54,482 bases of DNA from Polyangia bacterium. GTDB lineage: Bacteria; Myxococcota_A; Polyangia; Polyangiales; Polyangiaceae. The notes under the pieces are model-generated. The model made no database searches, was not told the origin of the DNA, and saw nothing but the letters and a program-made list of their open reading frames with translations. The DNA is taken from assembly GCA_030426145.1 (NCBI GenBank), contig JAUHZF010000014.1, forward strand, positions 1 through 54,482, read 5' to 3'. The translations under genes and the position numbers were made by a program. Numbering within the stretch: position 1 is the first letter of the stretch; the number at the start of each line of letters is the position of its first letter. Below, one piece after another: positions 42,597 through 51,912 of the stretch.

Positions 42597-44024
42597 TCAG
42601 GTGTTACGGAAGCCGCTGATCTCAGTCGGTGCGTAGGCGGCCCAGCGGGCTGGGATCCCCGAGTCGATGCCGTAGGCGGCGAGGGACTGGTGGTAGACGT
42701 CTGATGGGATCAGGGCCTGGTCGTACCAGCCGGGGTTGAAGCGACCCCCGCCGCCGACCACGGCATGCAGGCTGTGCGCCGCGTCGTGGTTCTTTCCGTA
42801 CTCGGTGCCGATGAGCACGAGGCTATTGTCGAGCGCGGTCTGCCCGTTCACCTCGGTGATGCCGTCGAGGGCGGCGAGGAAGTGCGTGAGCTGCTTGATG
42901 ACGAAGTGCTGGTAGATGCGTATCGCGGCTCCGTCGTACTGGTGCACGATCTTGTCGTGGGGGGTGCCATTGTCGAAGAGGCTCGTGAAGTCGAGGCTCG
43001 TGCCGAGGGCGTTGTAGTTGCCCATGAAGCGCACGTGTCCGCCTCCGCCGACCATGATGTGGCTCCCGAAGCGAAGTAGATCACACGACACGCCGATGGC
43101 CATGATCTGGCCGATGAGCTGCATGGCCGACTCGGCGACCGACCATTCGATCGCGGGCGCGCCGGCTCCGGTGGGGCCGCTGGCGGCGTCGTAGAACGAG
43201 TATCCGGAGGGGTCGGTGGGCGTGCCGGGCACGGTGCAGTCACCGAGGGGCATCGAGCCTTCGGTGGGCGCAAGCCGGTTCTCTGCGTCCCTCAGGGCCG
43301 CGAGGTGGTTCTCGATGCGCGCTTTGGATTCGCTGCCGAGGCCGGTTCGATCCGACACCAGCGCGCTGTATTGGTCCATCACGCTGTCGAGCACGCTGCG
43401 GTTGACGTGCCGGCGCACCAGCTCCTGCGGCTCGGGATCGCCCGTGAGGGGAGGCTCGTAGCCACCGAAGATGGCGTCGAACACACGCGTCGGTCGCCGT
43501 TCAGGGCGAGCGCCTGGGCTCCCGTCTGGGTTCCACTGTCGGGTGAACTGCGAGTCGGCACCGGTGCGTGACCACAGACCGGCCGACAGCTCCGGCACGC
43601 TCACGTTGGGCACGCCATTGGGGTGCAGGGCCTGTTTGGCCACGATCTCCATGCTCGGCCCCCCTGCGTGGTAACCGGAACCGCCGTCTTGTTGGGGTAC
43701 ACCGGTGAACAGACTGGCCGAGGTGCTGAAGTGGGGCGTGCCGGCCGCCGCGAGCGGACCACCGTCGACGTTCCGGAAGAAGGCGGTCTTGCCCACGAAG
43801 GGTGTGAAGGACGCGAGGGGTCCGTTCAGCTCCTCGAGCTGCATGTCGTGCTCGATGCCCAGGCCGAACGACATGGTGAACAGGCGCATGGGCAGCATGT
43901 CCTGGGCTCGGGCCGTTCGGGGCATGAGCTCGGGCAGGAACGGCAGGGCGATCGCGATGCTGCCCGCGCCCCGAAGCAGCGCGCGTCGGCCCATGGTCTT
44001 GCGCTTCCGGCTCCACGAGCTCAC
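42597..44024 (-). CDS. DUF1552 Tat-exported protein
   Basis: A 475-residue protein. GRRALLRGAGSIAIALPFLP is a twin-arginine signal. MRLFTMSFGLGIEHDMQLEE, FRNVDGGPLAAAGTPHFSTS, SLFTGVPQQDGGSGYHAGGP and GTEYGKNHDAAHSLHAVVGG fit the DUF1552 family, common in planctomycetes and myxobacteria. The fold is thought to relate to alkaline phosphatase/sulfatase proteins. Its start overlaps the stop of the DUF1592 gene by 4 bases. Confidence 0.9.
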   Translation of the reverse strand: MSSWSRKRKTMGRRALLRGAGSIAIALPFLPELMPRTARAQDMLPMRLFTMSFGLGIEHDMQLEELNGPLASFTPFVGKTAFFRNVDGGPLAAAGTPHFSTSASLFTGVPQQDGGSGYHAGGPSMEIVAKQALHPNGVPNVSVPELSAGLWSRTGADSQFTRQWNPDGSPGARPERRPTRVFDAIFGGYEPPLTGDPEPQELVRRHVNRSVLDSVMDQYSALVSDRTGLGSESKARIENHLAALRDAENRLAPTEGSMPLGDCTVPGTPTDPSGYSFYDAASGPTGAGAPAIEWSVAESAMQLIGQIMAIGVSCDLLRFGSHIMVGGGGHVRFMGNYNALGTSLDFTSLFDNGTPHDKIVHQYDGAAIRIYQHFVIKQLTHFLAALDGITEVNGQTALDNSLVLIGTEYGKNHDAAHSLHAVVGGGGRFNPGWYDQALIPSDVYHQSLAAYGIDSGIPARWAAYAPTEISGFRNT

Positions 44025-45664
44025 GGCGTCACCACTTTCTGTGCACGCAGCTGAGGGCTGAGGGCGACGGCGCGCACGAGGTCGTCGAAGGTCCCCTCGT
44101 CGAAGCTCGTATGCGCCTTACCAATCGCGTCCTGCGCCCGGCCGACGTCGTGTCCGATGGCATACTCCATCATGTTCTGCACCAGGCACCGGCCGACGCG
44201 TTCGGTATCACGAAGCTGAGTCATGAGCTCCTGCGCGTCATCGAAGGTGATGGCGGGCTGGTACTTCACCTCCGGCAGCTCCCCGTCGGTGTACAGCGCG
44301 CGACCGTCCTCGTCGGTGGGGGTGTACTGACCTGAGAGGTCGAAGCGCTCGAAGGCGTAGGCAATGGGCTCGAAGACCTGATGGCAACCTTGGCACTGAG
44401 GCTCCAGATTGAAGCGGAATTCGCTCGCCTCCCGCGGAGTGAGCTCCTCGGTGTCGGCCACCGTCTCCTGAATGCGGTTGAAGGCGTCTTCATCAGAGGG
44501 CGGAGCGGCGATGTCGATACAGAGGATGCGCTGGCTCATGAAGACGCCACGGCCCACGAAGGAGGTCGTGCCGATCGCGCCGAGGAAGCTCGGGTGGGTG
44601 GTGATCCCGAGGCGCTCTTCGAGCTCTCCGCTCACATAGCTCGCCATGCCATCTTTCGTCGACGTGGCGCCTGCGTACTGCGCGACGGCAGGGGTCATCC
44701 ACAGCTCGTCGGCCGTGAACATGTCGAGGATGGGGCCGGGGTCGGCGTCGACGCCCGAGAGGCGTGCCATCGTCGTGAGCATGGAGTGCCGCAGCTCCTC
44801 CTGCACGTCCGGCTCTGCGTAGGCGAAAGGTGCGGTGGAGACGAGCGTGTAGTCCGACCAGAAGGCGTCACGGCTGCGGTCGTAGCGTGGGTCGGCCATC
44901 ATGCGGTTCACTTGCGCGGTGAGGGCTTCTTTGTCGACCGCGCCGCCTTCGGGGACCGTGGCCGCGAAGTCGAGCAAGGCGTCGTCCGGACACGACTGCC
45001 AAAGGAAGAACGACAGCCGCGAGGCGAGCTCGTAACCCGAGACGGGACGAATGGTGTCGGGGGTCCCGTGCGTTTCGTTCTCGAGTCGGTATAGGAAGTC
45101 GGGGGCCTGTAGCAGGGCCTGGGTGATGGCGATGACGCCGTCGTCGAAGTCCGCCTCCGGCAGGTCTTCGACACCGATGGCGAGACCGGCGTAGTCGAGG
45201 ACTTCGTCGTCGCTGAGTGGGCGGCGATAGAGCCTCCGCCCGAGGCCTCGGGTGAAGGCATCGCGACAAGTCGGCGTGCTCTCCTCACATGCTCCAAAGC
45301 TCTGGCGAAGCTGCGCCGGCGACAGGCGGGCCGTGACGGAGCGCGCGATCTCTGCATAGGCGATGACGTACTGCGGGTTGAAGAACTGGCCCTCAGCGCT
45401 CGTCGCGTAGTGGGCCTCGGCGGGGATGTCGCGGGGGAGCTTCTGCCGCTCGTCGGCCGTGAGGGTGACGCCCAAGACGTCCTCGACTGCGTGTACGTAC
45501 TGCTGGTCGTTGAGGCGGATCGCGAGCGGCGTCGGCGCGTAGTCGCTGGCGGCCACTTCGGGGTCGATGCCGGTCGCGTCACCGGTCGATGGCCCGATCT
45601 CGCCCACACAGGCGGCGACCAGCACCACGCCTCCCAGGGCGCCGACGCGTGCTCCCCCTCGCAT
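44021..45664 (-). CDS. DUF1592/DUF1588-family secreted c-type haem protein
   Basis: A 547-residue protein with a short N-terminal signal (AACVGE). LNDQQYVHAVEDVLGV is the DUF1587-like opening. GLGRRLYRRPLSDDEVLDYA and PDFLYRLENE, then ELASRLSFFLWQSCPDDALL belong to DUF1595/1592. GVFMSQRILCIDIAAPP and LEPQCQGCHQVFEPIAYAFE belong to DUF1588; CQGCH is a haem c attachment motif. The set DUF1592 + DUF1552 in one operon is known from planctomycetes and myxobacteria; function is unproven, with electron transfer or polymer breakdown suggested. Confidence 0.9.
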   Translation of the reverse strand: MRGGARVGALGGVVLVAACVGEIGPSTGDATGIDPEVAASDYAPTPLAIRLNDQQYVHAVEDVLGVTLTADERQKLPRDIPAEAHYATSAEGQFFNPQYVIAYAEIARSVTARLSPAQLRQSFGACEESTPTCRDAFTRGLGRRLYRRPLSDDEVLDYAGLAIGVEDLPEADFDDGVIAITQALLQAPDFLYRLENETHGTPDTIRPVSGYELASRLSFFLWQSCPDDALLDFAATVPEGGAVDKEALTAQVNRMMADPRYDRSRDAFWSDYTLVSTAPFAYAEPDVQEELRHSMLTTMARLSGVDADPGPILDMFTADELWMTPAVAQYAGATSTKDGMASYVSGELEERLGITTHPSFLGAIGTTSFVGRGVFMSQRILCIDIAAPPSDEDAFNRIQETVADTEELTPREASEFRFNLEPQCQGCHQVFEPIAYAFERFDLSGQYTPTDEDGRALYTDGELPEVKYQPAITFDDAQELMTQLRDTERVGRCLVQNMMEYAIGHDVGRAQDAIGKAHTSFDEGTFDDLVRAVALSPQLRAQKVVTP

Positions 45665-45798
45665 GCCGTCAGCGTCTCACGCGACCCGAGGGGGCTTCAA
45701 CGTCATCGCCTTCTCGAGACCAGAAAGGAAGAACATCTGTCTACCTCCCCCGTCCAGTCACCCCGGAATCATCCTTTGCCAACGGTGTGTCGCGTTCG

Positions 45799-46674
45799 TC
45801 AGTCACAAGGGGTGGGCATCGCTCCCGTGTCCTCGGCCACGTTGTCGGCGACGCTCTCTTCGCTCAGCACGATGCGATCGATGAGGTGGAAGTCGGCGCG
45901 CGCCGAGATCTCGAAGGTAACCACGCCCGGCTGCGCAACCTCGATGAAGATGTTGTGGGCGTCGTTGTCGCTCGTACGCGTCGACCAGCTCCAGTCGCTC
46001 GCCCCCGACGAGTAGATCTTCATCCAGCCATCGCTGGTCGAGCCGTTGGGACACCCCGCGCTCGCGACGGTGGCGTCCTGTTCGATCATCTGCATCAGGT
46101 TGCCATCATCGCAGGTGGGCTTGGGATAGCGCCGTGACTCGTTGCCTGGATTCTTCATCCCGTAGTAGCCGGTGACGGCCAGGTCGGGCCATCGCAGCCA
46201 GGTGTCGTTGTGCTCGGTGGTGTTGGTGCCCATGCCGATGCGGTTGCGCCAGCGCCACCGATAGCGGCCTGCCACCGGCACGTAGACGTCGATGGAGATG
46301 GTGCCTTGCCCGGGGTTGTTGTTCTGGCTGTTGCCGGTCCACACGATGTAGCCGGACCCGGTGAACCCGGCTTCGGTGGTGGCCGTTTGCCAGTCGGCTG
46401 CGAGGGGCAGGTCCTCGGCCTCGATCACCATCACGCCGCTCTCGACCTGGTAGTCGCACGCGACCGACGCGCTGCCCGCGTCACCACCACCGCCCCGGTT
46501 GCCACCCGTCGAGGTGGTCGTCGCGGCGCCGCCCGTACCTCCCGCGCTGGTGGTGTTGCTGGTCGTACCTCCGCTCGAGCTGGTGGTGGTACCTGCGCCC
46601 GTGACGTCGTCGTCGCCCCCGCACGCAGCGAGCACCAGCACCGCAAACGCCGTTCCCCAAGTCCATCGCCCCAT
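45799..46674 (-). CDS. Carbohydrate-binding-like secreted lipoprotein
   Basis: ATG46674 gives a signal ending in LAAC (Cys18) and a Gly/Ser/Thr linker; the mature ~220-residue domain starts near CDYQVESGVMVIEAED. VMVIEAEDLPLA and TTEAGFTGSGYIVWTG, then GQGTISIDVYVPVAGRYRWR, resemble family-6-type carbohydrate-binding modules. Such modules open with an EAE(D/S) motif and close with a FEISARADFHLIDRIVL-type strand; both are present. It is probably a surface carbohydrate-binding protein; no catalytic domain is visible. Confidence 0.8.
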   Translation of the reverse strand: MGRWTWGTAFAVLVLAACGGDDDVTGAGTTTSSSGGTTSNTTSAGGTGGAATTTSTGGNRGGGGDAGSASVACDYQVESGVMVIEAEDLPLAADWQTATTEAGFTGSGYIVWTGNSQNNNPGQGTISIDVYVPVAGRYRWRWRNRIGMGTNTTEHNDTWLRWPDLAVTGYYGMKNPGNESRRYPKPTCDDGNLMQMIEQDATVASAGCPNGSTSDGWMKIYSSGASDWSWSTRTSDNDAHNIFIEVAQPGVVTFEISARADFHLIDRIVLSEESVADNVAEDTGAMPTPCD

Positions 46675-47226
46675 GCTGGCCAGTAGAGCCCACCGGCCTC
46701 GACAGGACAAGCTCGAGAGCCCCATGGGAGGGGCTTCACCTGATCTCGAACCTCGAACCTCGCTCTCGACCTCGCTCTCGTCCTCGAACCTCGAACCTCG
46801 AATCTCGAACCTCGCGCAGGCTTCGGCCCGCCCGCACTTCCGACACGGAAGGACACGATGGCTGTCTTTGAGATGACTTAGGTGCCCCTTCGAGGGTGGA
46901 ACGACAGTCATGGTCGTCCTTGAGAGGCGCCACGAGGCCGAGAACGAGACCGCCATCGAGCCCGAGAACGAGACCGCCCACGAGGTCGAGAACGAGCACC
47001 CTCACGAGGTCGATAGCGAGAACGCCCTACCTCCCTCGATCCGAACGGCGTTGGGTTTAAGTCCGATTATGTGGTGCTCGTGGGGCCCGAACCCATGTTG
47101 GGGACACGACAGCGCAACGCCGAAGCCCACGGGCTTCGGCCCCCGTCCACGGCCCATGTCCTTCGACATCGAGTCAACCCCGGCCCGCCACCCTGGGCCA
47201 CCGCACGAACCCAACGGACACGACAC
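46675..47226. repeat. 552-base gene-free gap with inverted CGAG/CTCG repeat arrays
   Basis: Array A (about 46743-46813) is a run of CTCGAACCTCG/CTCTCG units. Array B (about 46933-47025) is a run of CGAGAACGAG/CGAGGTCGAG units, the same motif in opposite orientation. Between them AAGGACACGATGGCTGTC (46849-46866) and GACAGTCATGGTCGTCCTT (46903-46921) are imperfect inverted copies, so the whole block can fold back on itself. A separate perfect hairpin lies at 47119-47140. Open frames across the arrays have repeat-driven composition and are not called as genes. Confidence 0.7.
47119..47140. other. Perfect 10-bp hairpin before FG-GAP gene
   Basis: GCCGAAGCCC (47119-47128) and GGGCTTCGGC (47131-47140) are exact complements with a two-base centre. 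It lies about 87 bases before the FG-GAP lipoprotein start. It may be a terminator for an upstream transcript or a leader structure; no T-run follows. Confidence 0.5.
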
Positions 47227-48660
47227 ATGACCCACCGCAAGCTTCTCTCTTTCACCTGCCTCTCCCTTCTCCTCACGGCCTGCGGAGGTGGTGAGATCTT
47301 CGACGAGCAAGCCGAGCCGGCCCCTTGCATCGACGCGGATGCTGACGGCCTGTGTGACGACGACCCGACCGGTGTTGGCGGCGCTGCCGCGGGCGGCGGT
47401 GGTGCCGACGCAGGCGGCGCCGACCCTGCCGGTGCTGGCGGAGGCGGCGACATCCCCTGTGACGACGCCGATGTCGACGGCATCTGCGACGACCTCGACG
47501 CCTGCGTGGGTGACAACGCGAGCGGCGACGCGGACGAGGACGGCATCTGCGACGACCGGGACCTCTGCCACGGCGACGATGCCTCCGGCGACAGCGACGG
47601 CTCCGGCACCTGTGATGGGGCCATCGCGGCCATGGCCGACCCCTGGACCGAGGCGGTGAGCGCCGGCACCTTCGCCGGGGGAGGTCTTCCCATCGCGGCC
47701 GACGTCGATGCCGACGGCGACCTCGACATCGTCGCGCGGCACCACAACCCGCGACGCCTGGTGCAGTGGACCAACACCAACGGCACCCTGAGCGAGGGGC
47801 CGGCGGTTTCGGTCACCGCCAAGCCCAAAGGACACGCGGTCGCCGACCTCGACGGCGATGGTGATGCCGACTTGGTCACCGGCGGACCCACCAACAACGT
47901 CCCTCTTCTCTTCGTCGAGAACCTCGGCCTCGAATACGGCAGCCAGCAGAACATCTCTCAAGGGCCGCAGATCTCCAACCTCATCGTGGTGCCGGTCGAC
48001 GGCGATGCTCGCCCAGACGTGGTGGCCTTCGACGCGTCCAACCAGCGGCTGGTCCTTCACCTCAACACCAGCGACGGCGCAGGCATCGGCTTCGCTGCGG
48101 CCGAGGTGATCGACGACGGCGTCTCGTCGAATGCCTTCAACGGACCGGGCCTCGCCGCCGTCGACGTGGACGCCGATGGCGACCTCGACCTCGTCGTGGC
48201 CACGGCCGAGCTCACGCTCTACCTCAACGAGGGCGGCACCTATGCGGCACCCGTCACCATCGACGCCGTCAACCTGGGCTCCAACCTCTACACCGCCGAC
48301 CTCGACCGCGACGGAGACAACGACCTCGTCGGCATTCAGGGCGGGGCTGCGGTCTGGTACGAGAACCTCGGCAACGGCGGCTTCGGCGCGCAGCAGAGCC
48401 TGGCCGAAGGCAGCTTCAACCGCGTTGCGGTGGGTGACGTCGACGGCGACGGTGACGTCGACGCCGTTCTCCGCGACGCGAGCAACGACGACCTCGTCTG
48501 GGTCGAGAACGGCCTCAACGGTCTGGTGCTACGGGCGCCGCTCGGCACCGCAGCCCGCGACTTCGTGGTCGGTGACGTAGACGGCGATGGCGATGGCGAT
48601 GTGGTCGCCATCGATGCTGAGACCAACGGGCTCGTCGTCTTGTCGAACCCGCTCTTCTAA
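47227..48660 (+). CDS. FG-GAP/VCBS-repeat calcium-binding lipoprotein
   Basis: A 477-residue protein. The signal ends in LTAC (Cys19). An acidic region holds thrombospondin-type-3-like calcium loops (DADADGLCDDD, DADVDGICDDLDAC, DADEDGICDDRDLC), interrupted by a Gly/Ala linker. From about residue 150 there are repeats of ADVDADGDLDIV, ADLDGDGDADLV, VDVDADGDLDLV, ADLDRDGDNDLV, GDVDGDGDVDAV and GDVDGDGDGDVV, the calcium sites of an FG-GAP/VCBS beta-propeller. Probable surface-exposed, calcium-stabilised adhesin or scaffold. Confidence 0.9.
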   Translation: MTHRKLLSFTCLSLLLTACGGGEIFDEQAEPAPCIDADADGLCDDDPTGVGGAAAGGGGADAGGADPAGAGGGGDIPCDDADVDGICDDLDACVGDNASGDADEDGICDDRDLCHGDDASGDSDGSGTCDGAIAAMADPWTEAVSAGTFAGGGLPIAADVDADGDLDIVARHHNPRRLVQWTNTNGTLSEGPAVSVTAKPKGHAVADLDGDGDADLVTGGPTNNVPLLFVENLGLEYGSQQNISQGPQISNLIVVPVDGDARPDVVAFDASNQRLVLHLNTSDGAGIGFAAAEVIDDGVSSNAFNGPGLAAVDVDADGDLDLVVATAELTLYLNEGGTYAAPVTIDAVNLGSNLYTADLDRDGDNDLVGIQGGAAVWYENLGNGGFGAQQSLAEGSFNRVAVGDVDGDGDVDAVLRDASNDDLVWVENGLNGLVLRAPLGTAARDFVVGDVDGDGDGDVVAIDAETNGLVVLSNPLF

Positions 48661-48686
48661 CGCCTCCTCGGTGGCTCTCACACCGC

Positions 48687-48729
48687 GAGCGCGGGGCGAG
48701 TCCTGGACTCGCCCCGCGCTCTTTCGTTT
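48687..48729. terminator. Strong intrinsic terminator between convergent genes
   Basis: The arm 48687-48703 (starts GAGCGCGGGGCGAG) and the arm 48705-48721 are exact complements over 17 bases, followed on the plus strand by TTTCGTTTG. It ends the FG-GAP gene, and because the genes converge (next stop at 48734) it may act in both directions. Confidence 0.9.
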
Positions 48730-48733
48730 GTGG

Positions 48734-49204
48734 TCATGGATGCACGTCGAGCTGGGTCGAAGCCTCGGCCGCCATGTAGGGGTTGGCTTCACTCTGCACG
48801 TGCAGGCGGGCGCGCAGTCGTTCACCCTCGGCGGTGGGGGGCACGCGCAGGGTCGCTTCGACGACCTCGTAGCTACCGGGAGCGAGCGATACGCGATGAA
48901 CCGGAAGCTCGAGCTCGTCTCTAATCCCGTCACCATCGGTGTCGGACTTGATGTGACCACAACCGAAGTCGAAGCCCTCGTCGACGACGCCGTTGCAGTC
49001 GTTGTCGATGTAGTCACAGACCTCGATGGGCGGGTCGTTGGGCACGCAGGCCGCGCCCCCGGCGCCACCCATGCCGCCCGTGCCAGAGGTGCTCGAGGCC
49101 ACGGTTCCCTGAGCTCCGGTCGGCGTGTCCTCGCGGCCGCATCCTGCCCCCCACGCGGCGATCGCGAGCCCCGCCACGACCACCGATGCTCCCCAGACCC
49201 TCAC
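48734..49204 (-). CDS. MopE-type metal-binding lipoprotein
   Basis: GTG49204 gives a signal ending in GAGC (Cys21) and a Gly/Ser/Thr linker; longer versions of the frame add an Arg/Pro-rich, shadow-like start. CDYIDNDCNGVVDEGFDFGC is the repeat known from the MopE copper protein and from many myxobacterial surface proteins. HIKSDTDGDGIRDELELPVH adds a calcium-type loop. The last ~60 residues look like a beta-sandwich. Length is 156 residues; the function of the family outside MopE is not established. Confidence 0.75.
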   Translation of the reverse strand: MRVWGASVVVAGLAIAAWGAGCGREDTPTGAQGTVASSTSGTGGMGGAGGAACVPNDPPIEVCDYIDNDCNGVVDEGFDFGCGHIKSDTDGDGIRDELELPVHRVSLAPGSYEVVEATLRVPPTAEGERLRARLHVQSEANPYMAAEASTQLDVHP

Positions 49205-49436
49205 GACGACGTCTCCGTGCAGACGGTCTGGGGTCCCGTAGCGACCACCGTGCCCCGGGGAGGGGCGACGGGCGTCGCGGCGACGAAGGTGCGGCGTGCC
49301 ATCCGACCTTGGGTCGCATGGGGTATGCCACGGAGCGTGGGGCACGATTCCGCGAGCTTGCCCGGCGCTAGGCGCGTGCTCTACACCTCACCTCAGCCAA
49401 ATGTGACACCTCGAGGGGACACGGGCCGTTCAACGC
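49205..49436. other. 232-base intergenic stretch
   Basis: Upstream of the MopE-type lipoprotein and downstream of the ALDH gene, both on the minus strand. I see no clear hairpin with a T-run and no gene-like frame. It should hold the lipoprotein promoter. Confidence 0.4.
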
Positions 49437-51905
49437 CTACTCCCCGTAGGGGACCCAGATGTTCTTCACGTGGGTGGCTTCGCGGAGGAAGTCGCGGCCC
49501 TGGCCCTGTTCCTTGCGGGTCCAGTCGCGGGCGGGGCCATGGTTGCACCAGGTGCGCTTCATGTTCCCGATGCTGAGGGCCTCGAGCTCCTGGCTCTCGG
49601 AGGCGGGTCCGAAGTGCCAAAGGTGAGAGACGTCGTCGTGGCCGGCGAGCACCTTGGATAGGTCCTTGCGGTAGCCGGTGACGATGTTGAGCACGCCGCC
49701 GGGAACGTCGCTGGTGTCGACGACCTGGTAGAAGTCGGTCGCGGCCAGCGGGTATCGCTCACTGGGGATGACCACGGTGGTGTTGCCCATGGCGATGGCG
49801 GGCGCGACCGTCGACACGAAGGCGAGCAGCGGGTGGTCGTCGGGACAGACGATGCCCATGACGCCGACCGGCTCGTGCATGGCGAGGGTCACGTTCCGCA
49901 ATGGCGTGGCGTGCACCTGGCCGTCGTACTTGTCGGCATAAGCGGCGTAGGTGAAGAGGCGTTGCACCGAGCGTGAGAGCTCGGCCTCGGCTGCCTCTTC
50001 GCGGCCGAGCATCTGCACGAGGCGACCCATGAGGTAGTCGCGCTGTGCTTCGAGGTTCTCGGCCAGATAGTAGAGCACCTGGGCGCGGAGGTGCGCGGTG
50101 CCCGTGGCCCAGCCGCGTGAGGCGTGGGCGGCCTCGACCGCGTCGCGGATGTCCTTGCGGTTGCCGAGCCCGACCTCGCCGAGGGGGCGACCCTGGGCAT
50201 CGGGAACCACGAAGCTGTAGCCGCCGTCAGGGCGCTTCTGCTTGCCGCCGATGTAGAGCTTGGCGGTGCGGTCGATACCCGGCGATCCGTCAGCTGGCGC
50301 GGTCGGAGTTAGGGCGGCCGTGGCCGCGGCGGGCGTATCCTGATGCTTCGCTTCGGCGAGCCAACGCGGCTGCAGGTACTCGTGCAGGCCTTCGCGTCCG
50401 CCTTCGCGCCCGTAGCCACTCTCGCGGTAGCCACCGAAGCCGGCCGCGGCGTCGAAGACGTTGGTGCAGTTGATCCAGATGGTGCCGGCGAGGACCTTCG
50501 GGGCCACCTCGAGGGCGAGGTTGAGGTTCTCGGACCAGATGCTGGCCGCGAGCCCGTAGCGGGTGTTGTTGGCGAGCTTGATGGCTTCAGCGTGGGTGCG
50601 GAAGGTCATGAAGACCACGACCGGTCCGAAGATCTCTTCCTGGGCTACCGTCGACGAAGGCTCGACGTCGCTGAGCAGGGTGGGCGGGTAGAAGAGGCCT
50701 TCCTTCGGGCACGACCACGAGGGCTGCCACAGCGTGGCGCCCTCCTCTTCGCCGAGCTTCACGAGCTTGTCGATCTGCTCCAGTTGCACCGGGGCCACGA
50801 TGGCGCCGATGTCGATGGCCTTGTCGAGGGAGTCGCCGACGCGCAGCTTCTCCATGCGCTGGCGCAAGCGCTTGAGCAGGTCCTCCGCGATGTCTTCCTG
50901 GGCGAGGATGCGCGAGCCGGCGCAGCAGACCTGGCCCTGGTTGAACCAGATGGCGTCGACCACGCCCTCGACCACGCTGTCGAGGTCGGCGTCGTCGAAG
51001 ACGATGAACGGCGACTTGCCGCCGAGCTCGAGGCTCAGCTTCTTGCCCGTCCCTGCGGTCGCTTTGCGGATGATGCGACCCACGCCGGTCGAGCCGGTGA
51101 AGGCGATCTTCTTCACGCTCGGATGATCGACGATGGCGGCGCCGGTCTTGCCGTCACCCTGCACGATGTTCACCACCCCGGGGGGGAGGCCCACGTCGGC
51201 GCAGGCCTGGGCGAAGCGGGCCGCGCTGAGCGGGGTGTACTCGGCCGGCTTGAGCACGACCGTGTTGCCCGCGGCGAGGGCGGGCGCGATCTTCCACGCC
51301 ATCATCAAGAGCGGGAAGTTCCAGGGGATGATCTGACCTACGACGCCGATGGGCGCGCGGTCGGGCAGCTCCTCTTCGATGAGCTGGGCCCAGCCGGCGT
51401 GGTGGTAGAAGTGGCGCGCGACGAGGGGCACGTCGATGTCGCGGCTCTCGCGGATCGGCTTGCCGTTGTCGAGCGACTCGAGCACCGCGAACAGGCGCGA
51501 GTGCTTCTGGATGTGCCGCGCGAGGGCGTAGATGTAGCGGGCGCGGCCGTGGGGGCCGAGGGCCTGCCAGCCGGCGAGGGCGCTCTCGGCGGCACCGACG
51601 GCGGCGTCGACGTCGGCCTGCGAGCCCTGCGCCACCTTGGCCAGATGGTCGCCGCGGGCTGGGGCATGGGTGTCGAAGTACGCGCCCTCGCTGGGGGGCT
51701 GGAAGCGTCCAGCGATGAAGTGGTCGATGCGGCGTTCGCGGGCGTCGAGCCAGGCGAAGGCGGCGGCATCGCTTTCGGGGGCGGGGCCGTATTCCATGCT
51801 CTTGAAGATCTCTGCCACGGTGGGGGCCTTGGGGGCCGGCTCCTTGGTCTTGGCGCGGGCGCTCTTGCCGTTGGCCTTCTGCGGGGTCTGGGGCTCGTTG
51901 CTCAT
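49437..51905 (-). CDS. Two-domain aldehyde dehydrogenase (ALDH16 type)
   Basis: An 822-residue protein with two ALDH domains. Domain 1 is complete: GQIIPWNFPLLMMAWKIAPA, ELGGKSPFIVFDDADLD (Glu) and FNQGQVCCAGSR (catalytic Cys), then EEIFGPVV. A Pro/Ala linker (~AAATAALTPTAPADG) joins domain 2, which keeps the opening (YIGGKQKRPDGGYSFVVPDA, GVMGIVCPDDHPLLAFVSTV) but has no catalytic Cys block. It ends SIGNMKRTWCNHGPARDW, as in ALDH16. That family couples an active and a degenerate domain. The gene lies 7 bases after the DeoC gene, suggesting oxidation of the acetaldehyde that DeoC releases. Confidence 0.9.
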   Translation of the reverse strand: MSNEPQTPQKANGKSARAKTKEPAPKAPTVAEIFKSMEYGPAPESDAAAFAWLDARERRIDHFIAGRFQPPSEGAYFDTHAPARGDHLAKVAQGSQADVDAAVGAAESALAGWQALGPHGRARYIYALARHIQKHSRLFAVLESLDNGKPIRESRDIDVPLVARHFYHHAGWAQLIEEELPDRAPIGVVGQIIPWNFPLLMMAWKIAPALAAGNTVVLKPAEYTPLSAARFAQACADVGLPPGVVNIVQGDGKTGAAIVDHPSVKKIAFTGSTGVGRIIRKATAGTGKKLSLELGGKSPFIVFDDADLDSVVEGVVDAIWFNQGQVCCAGSRILAQEDIAEDLLKRLRQRMEKLRVGDSLDKAIDIGAIVAPVQLEQIDKLVKLGEEEGATLWQPSWSCPKEGLFYPPTLLSDVEPSSTVAQEEIFGPVVVFMTFRTHAEAIKLANNTRYGLAASIWSENLNLALEVAPKVLAGTIWINCTNVFDAAAGFGGYRESGYGREGGREGLHEYLQPRWLAEAKHQDTPAAATAALTPTAPADGSPGIDRTAKLYIGGKQKRPDGGYSFVVPDAQGRPLGEVGLGNRKDIRDAVEAAHASRGWATGTAHLRAQVLYYLAENLEAQRDYLMGRLVQMLGREEAAEAELSRSVQRLFTYAAYADKYDGQVHATPLRNVTLAMHEPVGVMGIVCPDDHPLLAFVSTVAPAIAMGNTTVVIPSERYPLAATDFYQVVDTSDVPGGVLNIVTGYRKDLSKVLAGHDDVSHLWHFGPASESQELEALSIGNMKRTWCNHGPARDWTRKEQGQGRDFLREATHVKNIWVPYGE

Positions 51906-51912
51906 GTCGCGC

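Noticed and set aside
46736-47005. Minus-strand frame with a LVLGL-type hydrophobic run
   Set aside because: The hydrophobic segment is array B read backwards; it runs on into array A as Arg/Glu repeats.
46910-47230. 106-codon open frame across repeat array B
   Set aside because: Its Glu/Asn/His composition comes from the CGAGAACGAG repeat; no ribosome site or domain.
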